A model generated the notes under the pieces. That model saw only the letters and a program-made list of their open reading frames with translations. It did not search any database and was not told the DNA's origin. Source: Nostoc sp. GT001 (GTDB taxonomy: Bacteria > Cyanobacteriota > Cyanobacteriia > Cyanobacteriales > Nostocaceae). From it: a DNA stretch of 28,548 nt. Positions 1 to 7,784 of this stretch are shown one piece after another. The translations under genes were made by a program, and so were the position numbers. Within the stretch, counting starts at the first letter, position 1. The number at the start of each line of letters is the position of its first letter. The stretch is taken from positions 3,690,878 through 3,719,425 of the forward strand of contig NZ_JAUDRJ010000003.1 of NCBI RefSeq assembly GCF_030382115.1, read 5' to 3'.

Positions 1-439
1 CTCAGTTATTTTATCGAAAAGGGGAGTAGCAGAAAACAAAGTGATGTCTACGATGAGATATGCGACGCCGAATAGCCCGCACTTCAGCAAGCTCAGTGAC
101 CACACTTCGGCAAGCTCAGTGACCATCGTAGACATCGCATTTTGTGCCGCTAACACTATTGAATTATTACCCATTCATTATTTATTCAGTTACAGATAGC
201 AGCGATCGCCCAATTATTCGAGCATTAATTAATAATTTTTAGCAATCAAATTTCCGATAATTTTTGGAAATTAAATGCTTATGATTAACCCTTAAATCAA
301 TTGTCACCATAGTGTATAATCGATGCTTTCTGTATACAAATGTTAATTAGACGCACTCCTACGCACGGAAACAAAGCAAGCGTTATACTTTTGGGAAAAG
401 GCTTATTTTAACCCCTGCTTTTAACATTTTCATAAATCA
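1..439. other. Intergenic region upstream of the phosphoesterase gene
   Basis: No coding region is supported here. The first third holds a nested direct and inverted repeat (43-136). The rest is AT-rich. A TATAAT hexamer at 315-320 could be a -10 box for the phosphoesterase gene, which starts about 120 bp downstream, but no convincing -35 element lies 16-18 bp before it, so this is only a weak promoter guess. Confidence 0.5.
43..136. repeat. Nested inverted and tandem repeat
   Basis: The 13-base arm GATGTCTACGATG (43-55) is perfectly complemented by CATCGTAGACATC (124-136). Between the arms a 23-bp unit, with core AAGCTCAGTGACCA, occurs twice in tandem (80-102 and 103-125) with one difference. 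An 11-base piece of the arm recurs at 4948-4958. The design fits a dispersed intergenic repeat of Nostoc-type genomes; its function is unknown. Confidence 0.75.
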
Positions 440-1567
440 ATGACTCTCAATTTTCGCTTTGCGGTAGTCAGCGACTTACACCTGGCACTTCCTCACACAA
501 TCTGGGATCATCCTAGCCGCTTTCATCTGGTAGAAGTAAGTATCTCAGCATTTAAAAGTGTACTAGAACATTTAACACAACTCGATTTAGATTTCTTGTT
601 GTTGCCAGGAGATTTAACCCAGCACGGCGAACCAGAGAATCACGCCTGGTTGCAACAATGTTTAGCCCAGCTACCTTTTCCTGTCTATGTTGTTCCTGGC
701 AATCATGACGTTCCTGTGCTGTTGGCCGATCGGCAATCAATTGCTTTTGCAGATTTTCCCTACTATTACACGAAGTTTGGCTATGACGATCCACAGCAGA
801 TTTACTACATTCGTCAGTTATTGCCTGGAGTTAAGCTGATTGGACTGAATTCTAACTCCTTTAATGACCAGGGTGAGCAAGTGGGATCTTTAGATGCCAA
901 ACAGCTACGGTGGTTAGAAGAGGTGCTGGCGGCATCTGTTGATGAATTAGTTTTGGTGATGGTGCATCATAATGTAGTGGAACATTTGCCTAATCAATCG
1001 AACCATCCACTGGCAAATCGTTATATGTTGTCCAATTCAGCAGAACTATTGCAGCTGCTGAGGCGCTACGGAGTTAAGTTAGTATTTACGGGGCATTTGC
1101 ACGTCCAGGATATTGCTTACTCAGATGGGGTATATGATATTACCACTGGTTCATTAGTGAGCTATCCTCACCCTTATCGAGTGCTAGAGTTTCATCGGGA
1201 TAACCAAGGTAAAGAATCGTTGCAAATTTTATCCCATCGCGTAGAGTCAGTGCCTGAGTTCCCCAACTTGCAACAGTCATCACGGCAGTGGATGGGCGAT
1301 CGCTCTTTCCCTTTCCTAATCAAGCTGCTAACTCACTCTCCATTAAACTTACCGTTATCACAGGCAAAAAAAATAGCTCCTGGTTTGCGCGATTTCTGGG
1401 CAACTATTGCCGATGGGGATGCAGTGTTAGATTATCCTCATTTTCCCCCAGAAGTGCGGCGCTATATTCAGACATATAGTGCATCACAGTCTAACTCAGC
1501 GATCGCCACTGCTGGAGGTTTGACCATGATTGATAATAACAGTACACTTTTGCTGAATAGGAGTTAG
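440..1567 (+). CDS. Calcineurin-like metallophosphoesterase
   Basis: A 375-residue member of the binuclear-metal calcineurin-like phosphoesterase superfamily. All metal-ligand motifs are in order: SDLH (Asp12, His14), GDLTQHGE (Asp58), GNHD (Asn88, His89), VHH (His176) and GHLH (His219, His221), so the catalytic core should be active. The 3',5'-cyclic-nucleotide phosphodiesterase (CpdA-like) group has this arrangement, but the substrate cannot be read from sequence; phosphodiester or phosphomonoester hydrolysis in the cytoplasm is the safe call. The roughly 100 residues after the last motif form a C-terminal extension without recognised motifs. No signal peptide or membrane segment is seen. 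The gene stands alone, convergent with the FIST gene; its stop codon runs into a heptamer repeat tract. Confidence 0.88.
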   Translation: MTLNFRFAVVSDLHLALPHTIWDHPSRFHLVEVSISAFKSVLEHLTQLDLDFLLLPGDLTQHGEPENHAWLQQCLAQLPFPVYVVPGNHDVPVLLADRQSIAFADFPYYYTKFGYDDPQQIYYIRQLLPGVKLIGLNSNSFNDQGEQVGSLDAKQLRWLEEVLAASVDELVLVMVHHNVVEHLPNQSNHPLANRYMLSNSAELLQLLRRYGVKLVFTGHLHVQDIAYSDGVYDITTGSLVSYPHPYRVLEFHRDNQGKESLQILSHRVESVPEFPNLQQSSRQWMGDRSFPFLIKLLTHSPLNLPLSQAKKIAPGLRDFWATIADGDAVLDYPHFPPEVRRYIQTYSASQSNSAIATAGGLTMIDNNSTLLLNRS

Positions 1568-1641
1568 GACTTAGGAGTTAGGAGTTAGGAGTTAGAAGGT
1601 GATTCAATACTCATTACTCAATACTCATTACTCATTACTGA
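1560..1641. repeat. Short tandem heptamer repeats (STRR type)
   Basis: Two heptanucleotide arrays abut: TTAGGAG-like units (about 1563-1595) and ACTCATT/ACTCAAT units (about 1607-1640). Such short tandemly repeated repetitive sequences are known from heterocystous cyanobacteria. The second array contains the stop codon of the minus-strand FIST gene (TTA at 1635-1637), so the tract forms the shared 3' border of two convergent genes. Confidence 0.85.
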
Positions 1642-2867
1642 TTTTGGCGACAAATTCCAAATGCTGAAGTGTAGGCGTGTAAGAAGGTTCTGCCACCAAC
1701 AGGGCCGATTTCACCGCCACAGAAAAAGCCACCTACAGGAATATCTTTAAGGTAGCGCTGAAATAGTTCAGAATCAAAGTTGGGTTTACCATAAAGTCCT
1801 TCACCTCGTCCCAGACAGGAGAACATTAAAGCAGCTACAGCAGAGGGTTCAGATTCTCGTTGGTGTTGATAACTTTGGAGGAGTAATTCTAGGTCTTCAG
1901 CAGAGGCTTGGGCATCGCGGAGGTGGAATTGCAGCCTTTGTCCTGGACGGACGCGATCGCCAATTGCGATCGCCCCAGCATTTGGATCGACCCCAAGAAT
2001 ACCACGAATTAAAAAGTCTCCTTGCTGCAAAGCCAGCTTAAACTCATCCATTGCCACACCAACAAACAGAGAATGCTGTGCTAAAATCCGTTCTTCTTCG
2101 CTGAGACTAGCAATCAAATCTCGCAATACCACTAAAGGTACTTTCTCATCTAACTCTAAAATGATGTTGCGATCGGCTTTTGTAACTTGCAATGGCTTGC
2201 CAATTGGTCGGCATCCTTGGGCGACAATCGTTTCCAAAACAATATTGCCAGTCAAAGCTATACCAACAGTGCCCTCGCGATATAAGTTTTGCTGTTCCTC
2301 ACCGTTAGTATCGTTACAAAAAAGGGCAACACGACCACCCATACCTCCACCACTAGCCTGTCCCCCCACGATCGCCGATCCTGGATAAGCAAAATCCAGC
2401 CCCTGCAACAAATCGTTGATTCCAGAGGCGAAAGAACTAGACAGCAAGATGAACTGCGGTGTCGGTGATGGTGGGACACCGATCAAATCAAGCCAAGCAT
2501 CTGGTGAACTATCTAAGTCAGGTAATTCTTCAGCAACAATATGAAAAACTTGAATTTTCACTCCTGGAAGGTGTGCTAAAGTCAAGCTAATAGCTGGTTC
2601 AGACTCCAGTTCTTGCGTTTCTCCGCTAACTGTCGTCCCAATTACACCACCACCACTACAGCCAATTAGCACAGGCACAGAAAGTTTTTCAGCTAACAAG
2701 GGTAATAGTCGGGAATACTCACTCGTAAAAGCAGACGAAATGAATACCAGTCCTAAATCCGCAGGTGCTGTTAACGATGAAACAGCTCGTTCCACCACAT
2801 CTGTAACAGCGGCTTCCAGAGAATGACGGGTTGATAGGGCATTTGCCCACTGCATTTGGTCTGCCAT
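1635..2867 (-). CDS. FIST N- and C-domain signal-transduction protein
   Basis: This looks like a FIST (F-box and intracellular signal transduction) protein: an N-terminal FIST domain with 'GLVFISS' and 'LIGCSGGGVIG' segments, and a C-terminal FIST_C part with 'FSCLGRGEGLYG' and 'GGFFCGGEIGPVGG'. The family is thought to bind small ligands, perhaps amino acids, and is often linked to chemotaxis or two-component signalling; the ligand here is unknown. The reading frame extends upstream to an ATG at 2993, but the extra 42 residues are Ser/Lys-rich and look unlike the family start, so I prefer the ATG at 2867 (MADQMQWANA...), giving 410 residues. Neither start has a strong ribosome binding site. 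No signal peptide or membrane helix is visible, so it is probably cytoplasmic. Confidence 0.82.
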   Translation of the reverse strand: MADQMQWANALSTRHSLEAAVTDVVERAVSSLTAPADLGLVFISSAFTSEYSRLLPLLAEKLSVPVLIGCSGGGVIGTTVSGETQELESEPAISLTLAHLPGVKIQVFHIVAEELPDLDSSPDAWLDLIGVPPSPTPQFILLSSSFASGINDLLQGLDFAYPGSAIVGGQASGGGMGGRVALFCNDTNGEEQQNLYREGTVGIALTGNIVLETIVAQGCRPIGKPLQVTKADRNIILELDEKVPLVVLRDLIASLSEEERILAQHSLFVGVAMDEFKLALQQGDFLIRGILGVDPNAGAIAIGDRVRPGQRLQFHLRDAQASAEDLELLLQSYQHQRESEPSAVAALMFSCLGRGEGLYGKPNFDSELFQRYLKDIPVGGFFCGGEIGPVGGRTFLHAYTSAFGICRQNQ

Positions 2868-3241
2868 GAGTTTTGAGCTTCTTTCTCTTTTTAGGCTAGT
2901 AGATTTTGACTTTTTATTTTGGGAAGAATTGCATCTTACAAGAATTGATGCCAGCCCTTTGTCTCCTCCATCCCAAGAAGTTGGGGTTGTCATTCCCTAA
3001 TATAGGCATCTAAATATATTGTATGATTATTTATCTATGGTACTAATTCCACAAAATCTTAAAAAATAAAGGTAAATGTATTATAGATACGGTATCTTGC
3101 TGTATAGGTTATAAATCAATAGACTAAAACACTAACTTATGATCGACTAAATGGTTAGAATGGTTAGTAATCAAGCGAAAAACTGCCATTTCTGAACATT
3201 TTCTATACTAGTATTAACAACACACAACGAGACTAAAGCTA

Positions 3242-3487
3242 ATGACCAACATCCAAGAAACAGCAAAAGGCGACATCCAAGAGAAAATCCAAGAAGAAGT
3301 GGAACAAGCGCGTACTGTCTGTGATATTAACGGTAGCAACTCACCAGAGTGTGCTGCTGCTTGGGATGCAGTAGAAGAATTGCAAGCCGAAGCTTCCCAC
3401 AAACGCCAAAGCAAGCCAAAAAATTCTCTAGAACAGTATTGTGATGACAACCCAGATGCAATTGAATGCCGGGTTTATGACGACTAG
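3242..3487 (+). CDS. cp12: Calvin cycle regulatory protein CP12
   Basis: An 81-residue CP12 protein. CP12 is an intrinsically disordered redox switch that tethers glyceraldehyde-3-phosphate dehydrogenase and phosphoribulokinase into an inactive complex in the dark. The diagnostic features are the core AWDAVEEL (residues 40-47) and two cysteine pairs, Cys27/Cys37 and Cys67/Cys76, which form the two regulatory disulfides; the C-terminal pair with the acidic end (CRVYDD) is the GAPDH-binding hook. The length is normal for cyanobacterial CP12. The N-terminus is slightly enlarged by an ETAKGDIQEK stretch. It stands alone, with a TATACT hexamer about 33 bp upstream (3204-3209) as a possible -10 box and a hairpin terminator candidate downstream. 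Confidence 0.95.
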   Translation: MTNIQETAKGDIQEKIQEEVEQARTVCDINGSNSPECAAAWDAVEELQAEASHKRQSKPKNSLEQYCDDNPDAIECRVYDD

Positions 3488-3968
3488 AAATTGAGGCAAC
3501 TGGATTTTCTGTTGTTTGGTCAGCAAAAACCAGCATTGACTAAAGAAGACGCCTAGAGTGGAGGACGCAGGAACTCACCAATGTCCTTCACTTCCAAGCG
3601 TTTATTTAGAGCTAACAATTTTACTCGTGAAAACAAAAAATAAATTCCTTATTTCAATCAATAGACTTCTTCCAAAGGCATAAGTTGCGATTTTCATAAA
3701 TTAAACAACCAATTAATTGGCACTAGGGGCGTACAGATGTACGCCCCTATAAATTTTTTGTAATACTCGTGACTTCTAGTCATACGAGGTTCAATAAACT
3801 ATTATCAAGAAGAATTCAGGATGAATGGGAGTTCGACTGACTCCTGAATAAAAGGGTTTAATACCCCTGCCTTATTTAGCAGTCTACAATCAAATAATGG
3901 TATAAAATCACACTTGATTTATTGTTTGGACTCCTGACTTCTTTTTTATCTATTGTTTGAGAAAAAAT
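3488..3968. other. Intergenic region between CP12 and DUF3177 genes
   Basis: About 480 bp without a supported gene. It contains the perfect hairpin at 3725-3748 and, further on, inverted ATTCAGGA/TCCTGAAT segments (about 3814-3848) and CTCCTGACTTCT words typical of scattered Nostoc repeats. Confidence 0.5.
3725..3748. terminator. Perfect hairpin, candidate CP12 terminator
   Basis: Arms AGGGGCGTAC and GTACGCCCCT (10 bp, no mismatch) enclose the loop AGAT and are followed within 5 bases by a run of six T. Shape and position suit a rho-independent terminator. The TAGGGGC...GCCCCTA frame also recurs at 17787-17813, so it may be a dispersed palindromic repeat used as a terminator. Confidence 0.6.
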
Positions 3969-4565
3969 ATGGACTATGATATTTGGTTTCGACCTTTCGT
4001 CTGGATTGATTACCGACTGGCAGTATTATTCCTAGTAATTATTCCGCTAATTCTTCTGATTTGGGCATTTGTACAAAAAGCAGAAGGCATACAACGCTTA
4101 TTGGCTATATACTGGCGAGTATCAAGCTTGGTGGCAATCACGATTTACTTAATGATTGCCCAGTATCCAGTTAGCTTTATCTCTGGGTTGATAGCTCAGA
4201 TTTTGATCCCGATTTCGTTGTGGTTCTGGGTAGATATCAACGATGAAATTGAGTATCAAACCAGTGGTTCTTTAAAATTGATTTTTACCTCTTGGCGCTG
4301 GGCGACAACTGTTTATTGTTTTTTGGGCGCACTAGCATTTATACCTTTTTTGGGTTGTGCTTTTTCTGGCAATATGCTCAAGACTCCCTATTGTCGTGTC
4401 TGGTTCGAGGCTCCGTTACTATTCAAAGAATATTTTCATGCTAACAGCAAGGCTGAGTTCTTAGGTTTTCTTGGTATAACTAGTTTAGTCATTTATGTGG
4501 TTTACTTGAGCTATTTTGTTTTGATTAAGCTAGGCAAACAGGGACGTTCAGCCACACCACAGTAA
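3969..4565 (+). CDS. DUF3177 family membrane protein
   Basis: A hydrophobic protein of 198 residues that I recognise as the cyanobacterial DUF3177 family, of unknown function. It begins MDYDIWFRPFVWIDYRLAV, with conserved aromatic residues before the first helix. About five membrane segments follow: VLFLVIIPLILLIWAF, a pair around WRVSSLVAITIYLMIAQ and FISGLIAQILIPISLWFW, one around TTVYCFLGALAFIPFLG, and one near the C-terminus around FLGITSLVIYVVYLSYF. An in-frame TTG lies four codons upstream, but the ATG at 3969 gives the family's usual start. A 35-bp gap to the next gene suggests the two may be co-transcribed. Function not assigned. Confidence 0.85.
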   Translation: MDYDIWFRPFVWIDYRLAVLFLVIIPLILLIWAFVQKAEGIQRLLAIYWRVSSLVAITIYLMIAQYPVSFISGLIAQILIPISLWFWVDINDEIEYQTSGSLKLIFTSWRWATTVYCFLGALAFIPFLGCAFSGNMLKTPYCRVWFEAPLLFKEYFHANSKAEFLGFLGITSLVIYVVYLSYFVLIKLGKQGRSATPQ

Positions 4566-4600
4566 CCATCGTTGCGCCACCTTAATCCCTACTTAAAAAA

Positions 4601-4897
4601 ATGAATTCCATTGGTAAGCGACTGGAACAATACACCGCTAAACGCACCAAAGAAGTCCTAATTGTAACGGTGGAAATTGCTGATGAGCAAGATACAATTG
4701 CTGTTTTCAAAGGCTTTTCTAGTTCTTTGATGCGTCCAACGGCATTTGATGCAGATGTACCAGTTTTACCAGATGGTGCAAACATCCTCAATATTGACCG
4801 AGTAGCCAGTCCTTACAATCCTGAAGCACCCCGTTATATTCAACAAGGAATTTCTTGGGAAGCTATGGAAGCTCTATTATTAGAAGTGGGAGTCTAA
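4601..4897 (+). CDS. Conserved cyanobacterial protein of unknown function
   Basis: A 98-residue soluble protein (MNSIGKRLEQYTAKRTKEVL...) with no signal peptide or membrane helix. The pattern of short beta-strand-like stretches (VLIVTVEIAD, TIAVFKGFSSSLMRPT) followed by acidic and Pro-rich turns and a C-terminal helix (ISWEAMEALLLEVGV) is the same as in a small family I recall as widespread in cyanobacteria and probably in plastid-bearing eukaryotes (possibly DUF7734), but I am not certain of the family name. It follows the DUF3177 gene by 35 bp on the same strand. No catalytic motif can be identified. Confidence 0.75.
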   Translation: MNSIGKRLEQYTAKRTKEVLIVTVEIADEQDTIAVFKGFSSSLMRPTAFDADVPVLPDGANILNIDRVASPYNPEAPRYIQQGISWEAMEALLLEVGV

Positions 4898-4944
4898 GTA
4901 ATTCGTAATTTTGCGGAAAGGCTGACTTTGAGATTGTTGATGAG

Positions 4945-4963
4945 GCGATGTCTACGACGGGCT
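4945..4963. repeat. Fragment of dispersed GCGATGTCTACGA repeat
   Basis: The stretch GCGATGTCTACGACGGGCT shares the 11 bases GATGTCTACGA with the arms of the inverted repeat at 43-136. It appears to be a partial copy of the same dispersed intergenic repeat. Confidence 0.5.
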
Positions 4964-5127
4964 GTTCAGTGACGCACTGGGAGCTCAACTCATTACTAGG
5001 TCAGAGTTTGAGCGAATAAGAGCTTTATTAACTTAAATGCCTAAAACCCTTACTAGACAAGTACTTTACTTGAGTTTACAAATTAGCTCTTAGGGTAGTG
5101 ATATGGAAAGTTTCCGTATAATCGATA

Positions 5128-5759
5128 GTTAGCCCGTAAAACCCATGATAAGCATCGAAACTCTCTTTCTTCGCACTTTGGCAGATATCGAACAGAGGTT
5201 ATCTGTTCAAGACCCATACGAGATACTGCTTATCGCTGGTCTTATCAGGAAACTATTCCTCGACGACCATCCGCTCGTAGATCGGGTCAACGCTACCCAC
5301 AAGCTTAAGCTGAACTTCGAGATCACGGCTTTGATGGTCTTGCCTCCGAGCATTCCACCACCAATGCTTTGGAGCATTCAAGATGGCCTAGACCCCAATA
5401 CATCACCCCCTTTCACAAAACGCCAAACGGTTAGCCGTGATAAGTTCTTCAAAACCGTTGTAACGATAGTTAACCAACATGAGTACTCAATCAGGGAGGT
5501 CGTACTATTCGAGGCAAACGTTGTAGGCGCAGTTCACGCAGGCTCACCGAAGAAGGAAAAGGAGCATGTATTGCACGAGGTAGATTGTCATATTGCTGTC
5601 GGTGGCTACGCATCCTCTCTAAGGCAGCTGCTCGCAATCGCTCGCGTCATACTCAAGACCTTGGAGCCGTTAAGAGATGCAATTCAGAAGAGCTAATAAG
5701 GCGCTGCAATGGGCGTGCGCAATATCTCGGTGGTGAAAGGTTATCTGCCGCCGTTAAAC
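5128..5759 (+). mobile_element. Possible integron-type gene cassette
   Basis: A single gene (5145-5696) is bordered by short sites that resemble cassette boundaries. GTTAGCC (5128-5134) ends 10 bases before the start codon. Downstream, AGCTAAT (5691-5697) contains the stop codon, and 55 bases further lies GTTAAAC (5753-5759), a perfect match to the attC core GTTRRRY. The 69-bp 3' tail is GC-rich and starts with AAGGCGCTGCAATGGGCG, close in flavour to many attC left halves. AGCTAAT differs at two positions from the perfect complement of GTTAGCC. No integrase is in the window, and the internal L boxes pair poorly by eye, so this is a hypothesis from architecture only. Confidence 0.35.
5145..5696 (+). 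CDS. Orphan protein of unknown function, foreign-looking
   Basis: A 183-residue protein I do not recognise. It is mainly helical at both ends (IETLFLRTLADIEQRL..., SLRQLLAIARVILKTLEPL) with a mixed, Pro-rich middle (VLPPSIPPPMLW). There is no signal peptide and no obvious catalytic motif. Base use differs from its neighbours: higher GC, many GAG, CTC and CGC codons, and no HIP1 site, which suggests recent acquisition. A TATAAT hexamer lies 23 bases before the start (5117-5122). The start codon sits directly behind an attC-like core and the stop lies in another, as in an integron cassette gene. It could equally be a stray genomic-island gene. Nothing in the neighbourhood indicates its role. 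Confidence 0.6.
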   Translation: MISIETLFLRTLADIEQRLSVQDPYEILLIAGLIRKLFLDDHPLVDRVNATHKLKLNFEITALMVLPPSIPPPMLWSIQDGLDPNTSPPFTKRQTVSRDKFFKTVVTIVNQHEYSIREVVLFEANVVGAVHAGSPKKEKEHVLHEVDCHIAVGGYASSLRQLLAIARVILKTLEPLRDAIQKS

Positions 5760-5827
5760 TTTAGCAATTTTGTCATTCTACTATTATCTCCTGGTGGCAT
5801 TGATTAAACAAATATCTTGACTAATTT

Positions 5828-6052
5828 ATGAATTACCACGACATTATTACGATTGAACCTGGAAAACGCAGTGGTAAACCCTGTATCCGGGGAATGCGAA
5901 TCACTGTTTATGATATTTTGGAGTATCTTGCTAGTGGAATGACTGAAGCAGAAATCTTAGAGGATTTTTCTGAATTAACTTCCGAAGACATTAAAGCCTG
6001 TTTAGCTTTTGCTGCTGATCGTGAGAATAAGTTATTTGTGGTATCCTTGTGA
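5828..6052 (+). CDS. DUF433 domain antitoxin (VapB-like)
   Basis: A 74-residue DUF433 protein. The family is a small winged or helix-turn-helix fold used as the antitoxin and DNA-binding partner of PIN-like toxins. The hallmark segment 'GKRSGKPCIRGMRITVYDILEYLASGMTEAEILEDF' (residues 12-47) is complete, including the P-C-I-R-G-(M/T)-R-I core. Its stop codon overlaps the GTG start of the next gene by 4 bases (GTGA), a translational coupling typical of toxin-antitoxin operons. The antitoxin probably represses its own operon; no operator could be picked out in the 130 bp upstream. It is intact and likely functional. Confidence 0.9.
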   Translation: MNYHDIITIEPGKRSGKPCIRGMRITVYDILEYLASGMTEAEILEDFSELTSEDIKACLAFAADRENKLFVVSL

Positions 6053-6381
6053 AACTGCTTCTAGACGAAAATTTGTCTGATCGGATTATTTCACAGATTG
6101 TAGATTTGTATCCTGATTCAGTACACGTTAAAACTTTAGGATTAATCAACACCGATGATGTGATTATCTGGGATTACGCTAAAGTAAACGATTTTGTAAT
6201 TGCTTCCAAAGATTCTGATTTTCATCAGCGCAGTCTTCTCTATGGTCATCCACCCAAATTTATCTATCTCCGTATTGGCAACAGCCCAACTTATAAAATT
6301 GTCCAAATCTTGCGTGATAACTTTGGTATAATCCGCCAGTTTGTAAGTAGCGAAGTGGAAAGTATTTTGGTATTAGCGTAG
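6049..6381 (+). CDS. DUF5615 family PIN-like toxin
   Basis: A 110-residue protein of the DUF5615 (Mut7-C-like) PIN-like group. The N-terminal LLLDENLSDRI (acidic residues Asp6 and Glu7) and the central IASKDSDFHQR supply the acidic cluster expected of a PIN-fold ribonuclease site; the LRIGNSPTYKIVQILRD segment is also typical. It starts with GTG inside the stop region of the DUF433 antitoxin gene, so the two are translated together. Expected role: an RNA-cleaving toxin restrained by its antitoxin, for plasmid or island stabilisation or phage defence; the RNA target is unknown. The length matches the family and no damage is visible. Confidence 0.88.
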   Translation: MKLLLDENLSDRIISQIVDLYPDSVHVKTLGLINTDDVIIWDYAKVNDFVIASKDSDFHQRSLLYGHPPKFIYLRIGNSPTYKIVQILRDNFGIIRQFVSSEVESILVLA

Positions 6382-6439
6382 GTTTAAAATACCGCATAAA
6401 ACAGTTTTGAAAAATTATTTTGATTTTTAAATTTAAAAA

Positions 6440-7556
6440 ATGTCCCGTTCTGGATACACACTTCCCGTTTTTGCGTGCGCTGCTGCTGTTGCAGCTTTAC
6501 ACTGGTTACACGATCGCAAACCTCTAACTTTAGCATCAGTAGATTTAATTGAACCCGCTCAAATCGCCGAAATCCCCATTGAACAGGTAGCCGGACTATC
6601 TGAGAATACAGCTTTAGCAATTACCCGCAGCGATCCTGGTGATAATCTCGATTTGACTAAAGATACACCGATTTGGGCATTGGTGGAATGGCGCGAACAG
6701 GGTGATGATGCAGTAATTATTAAAGGTGGAGAAGGGATTGGTAGGCAATTAAATGCTGATGACAAGCCGGCTATTTATGCTTACGCTCAAAGGCTGTTGC
6801 AAGAGAATTTGCAACGGATATTAGCACCTGATGGAAAAAATCACGGTGACGATTATTCTACCTGAAGGGCGATCGCTTGCTGTTAGGACTTCCAATTCTG
6901 CCTTTGGTGTAGTTGAAGGACTTTCCCTTTTAGGCACAACCGGCATTTCTCAACCTTTGAGTACACCAGATCAGCTTGCCGTTTTTCGGGCGGAATTACA
7001 AAATAAAGCCAGTCGTTTTGAGAGTTTAGTATTTTGTATCGGTGAAAATGGCCTAGATTTGGCGCGTAAACTAGGGATTAATCCCGATCAATTGGTCAAA
7101 ACTGCTAACTGGCTCGGCCCAATGTTAGTAGAAGGTGATGTGCTGGGTGTAAAAGAAATCTTATTATTTGGCTATCACGGGAAGCTGATGAAACTGGCTG
7201 GGGGGATTTTTCACACCCATCACTACTTAGCTGATGGACGGCGAGAAATTTTAGCAGCCCACTGTGCGATCGCAGGTTTAAAATCACCAGATATCCAAGC
7301 TGTGTTTAACAGTGCAACTGCTGAAGCAGCACTAACACACCTAAAATCCCTAGATGCTGCAACTGGTAGTGATTGGGTGAATAAAGTTTACAGTGCGATC
7401 GCTGAAACTATCGATGTTCGTTCTCAAGAATACATCCAAAGCCATAGCGAAGGTGGCACAAAAGTAACAGTCTGTGGCTCTATTCTCTTCGATCGCGATC
7501 GCAAAATTATCGTGAAGAGTAAAACTGCTGGTCTGTTGATGGGAAAATTATGTTAA
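6440..7556 (+). pseudogene. cbiD: cbiD, cobalt-precorrin-5B C1-methyltransferase, frameshifted
   Basis: Two overlapping frames together make a full CbiD, the enzyme that methylates C1 of cobalt-precorrin-5B in anaerobic-type cobalamin synthesis. The first (6440-6865) begins MSRSGYTLPVFACAAAVAAL and contains KGGEGIG; the second (6831-7556) carries the rest, including AVRTSNSAFGVVEGLSLLGTTG, the segment around GYHGKLMKLAGGIFHTH and the VKSKTAGLLMGKLC end. The break is at the A6 run at 6835-6840: dropping one A turns DGKNHGD into DGKITVTII and joins the frames, giving about 372 residues, a normal CbiD length. Every other part looks intact. The cause is therefore a single-base insertion, a sequencing error, or slippage. 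The ATG at 6831 could restart translation but has no clear ribosome binding site. guaA follows on the same strand. Confidence 0.85.
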
Positions 7557-7699
7557 TTTATTATGAATAATCGTAAACAATCCAAAAAAATAATCCTTTA
7601 AGTAACCACTCTAGGGTAGATTTATCGTTTTAATACCATCTCCAACTCCGGGGTTTGACAAATGCACCTAAACTAGCGTTTGTCAAGGCTTTCTATACC

Positions 7700-7726
7700 A
7701 TTATCAGCCTATCCAGGCTGGATAAT
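7700..7726. promoter_or_regulatory. Hairpin in the cbiD-guaA gap
   Basis: ATTATC-AGCCT and AGGCT-GGATAAT form an 11-bp stem with one bulged C and the loop ATCC. There is no T run after it, so it is not a classical terminator. It lies 58 bp before the guaA start and could sit in the guaA leader RNA. It does not resemble a purine riboswitch. Confidence 0.4.
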
Positions 7727-7784
7727 AGCATCACCATAGACCACAAAGCATCTATTTATCCTTAACAGATATAACACTTCCGTC

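Noticed and set aside
2868..2993. 42-residue N-terminal extension of the FIST protein
   Set aside because: The extension is Ser/Lys-rich, unlike the family, and the downstream ATG gives the usual start. Retained only as an alternative.
7557..7784. A purine or cobalamin riboswitch before guaA or cbiD
   Set aside because: The hairpin at 7700-7726 lacks the conserved purine-riboswitch core, and the 58 bp before cbiD are too short for a B12 aptamer.
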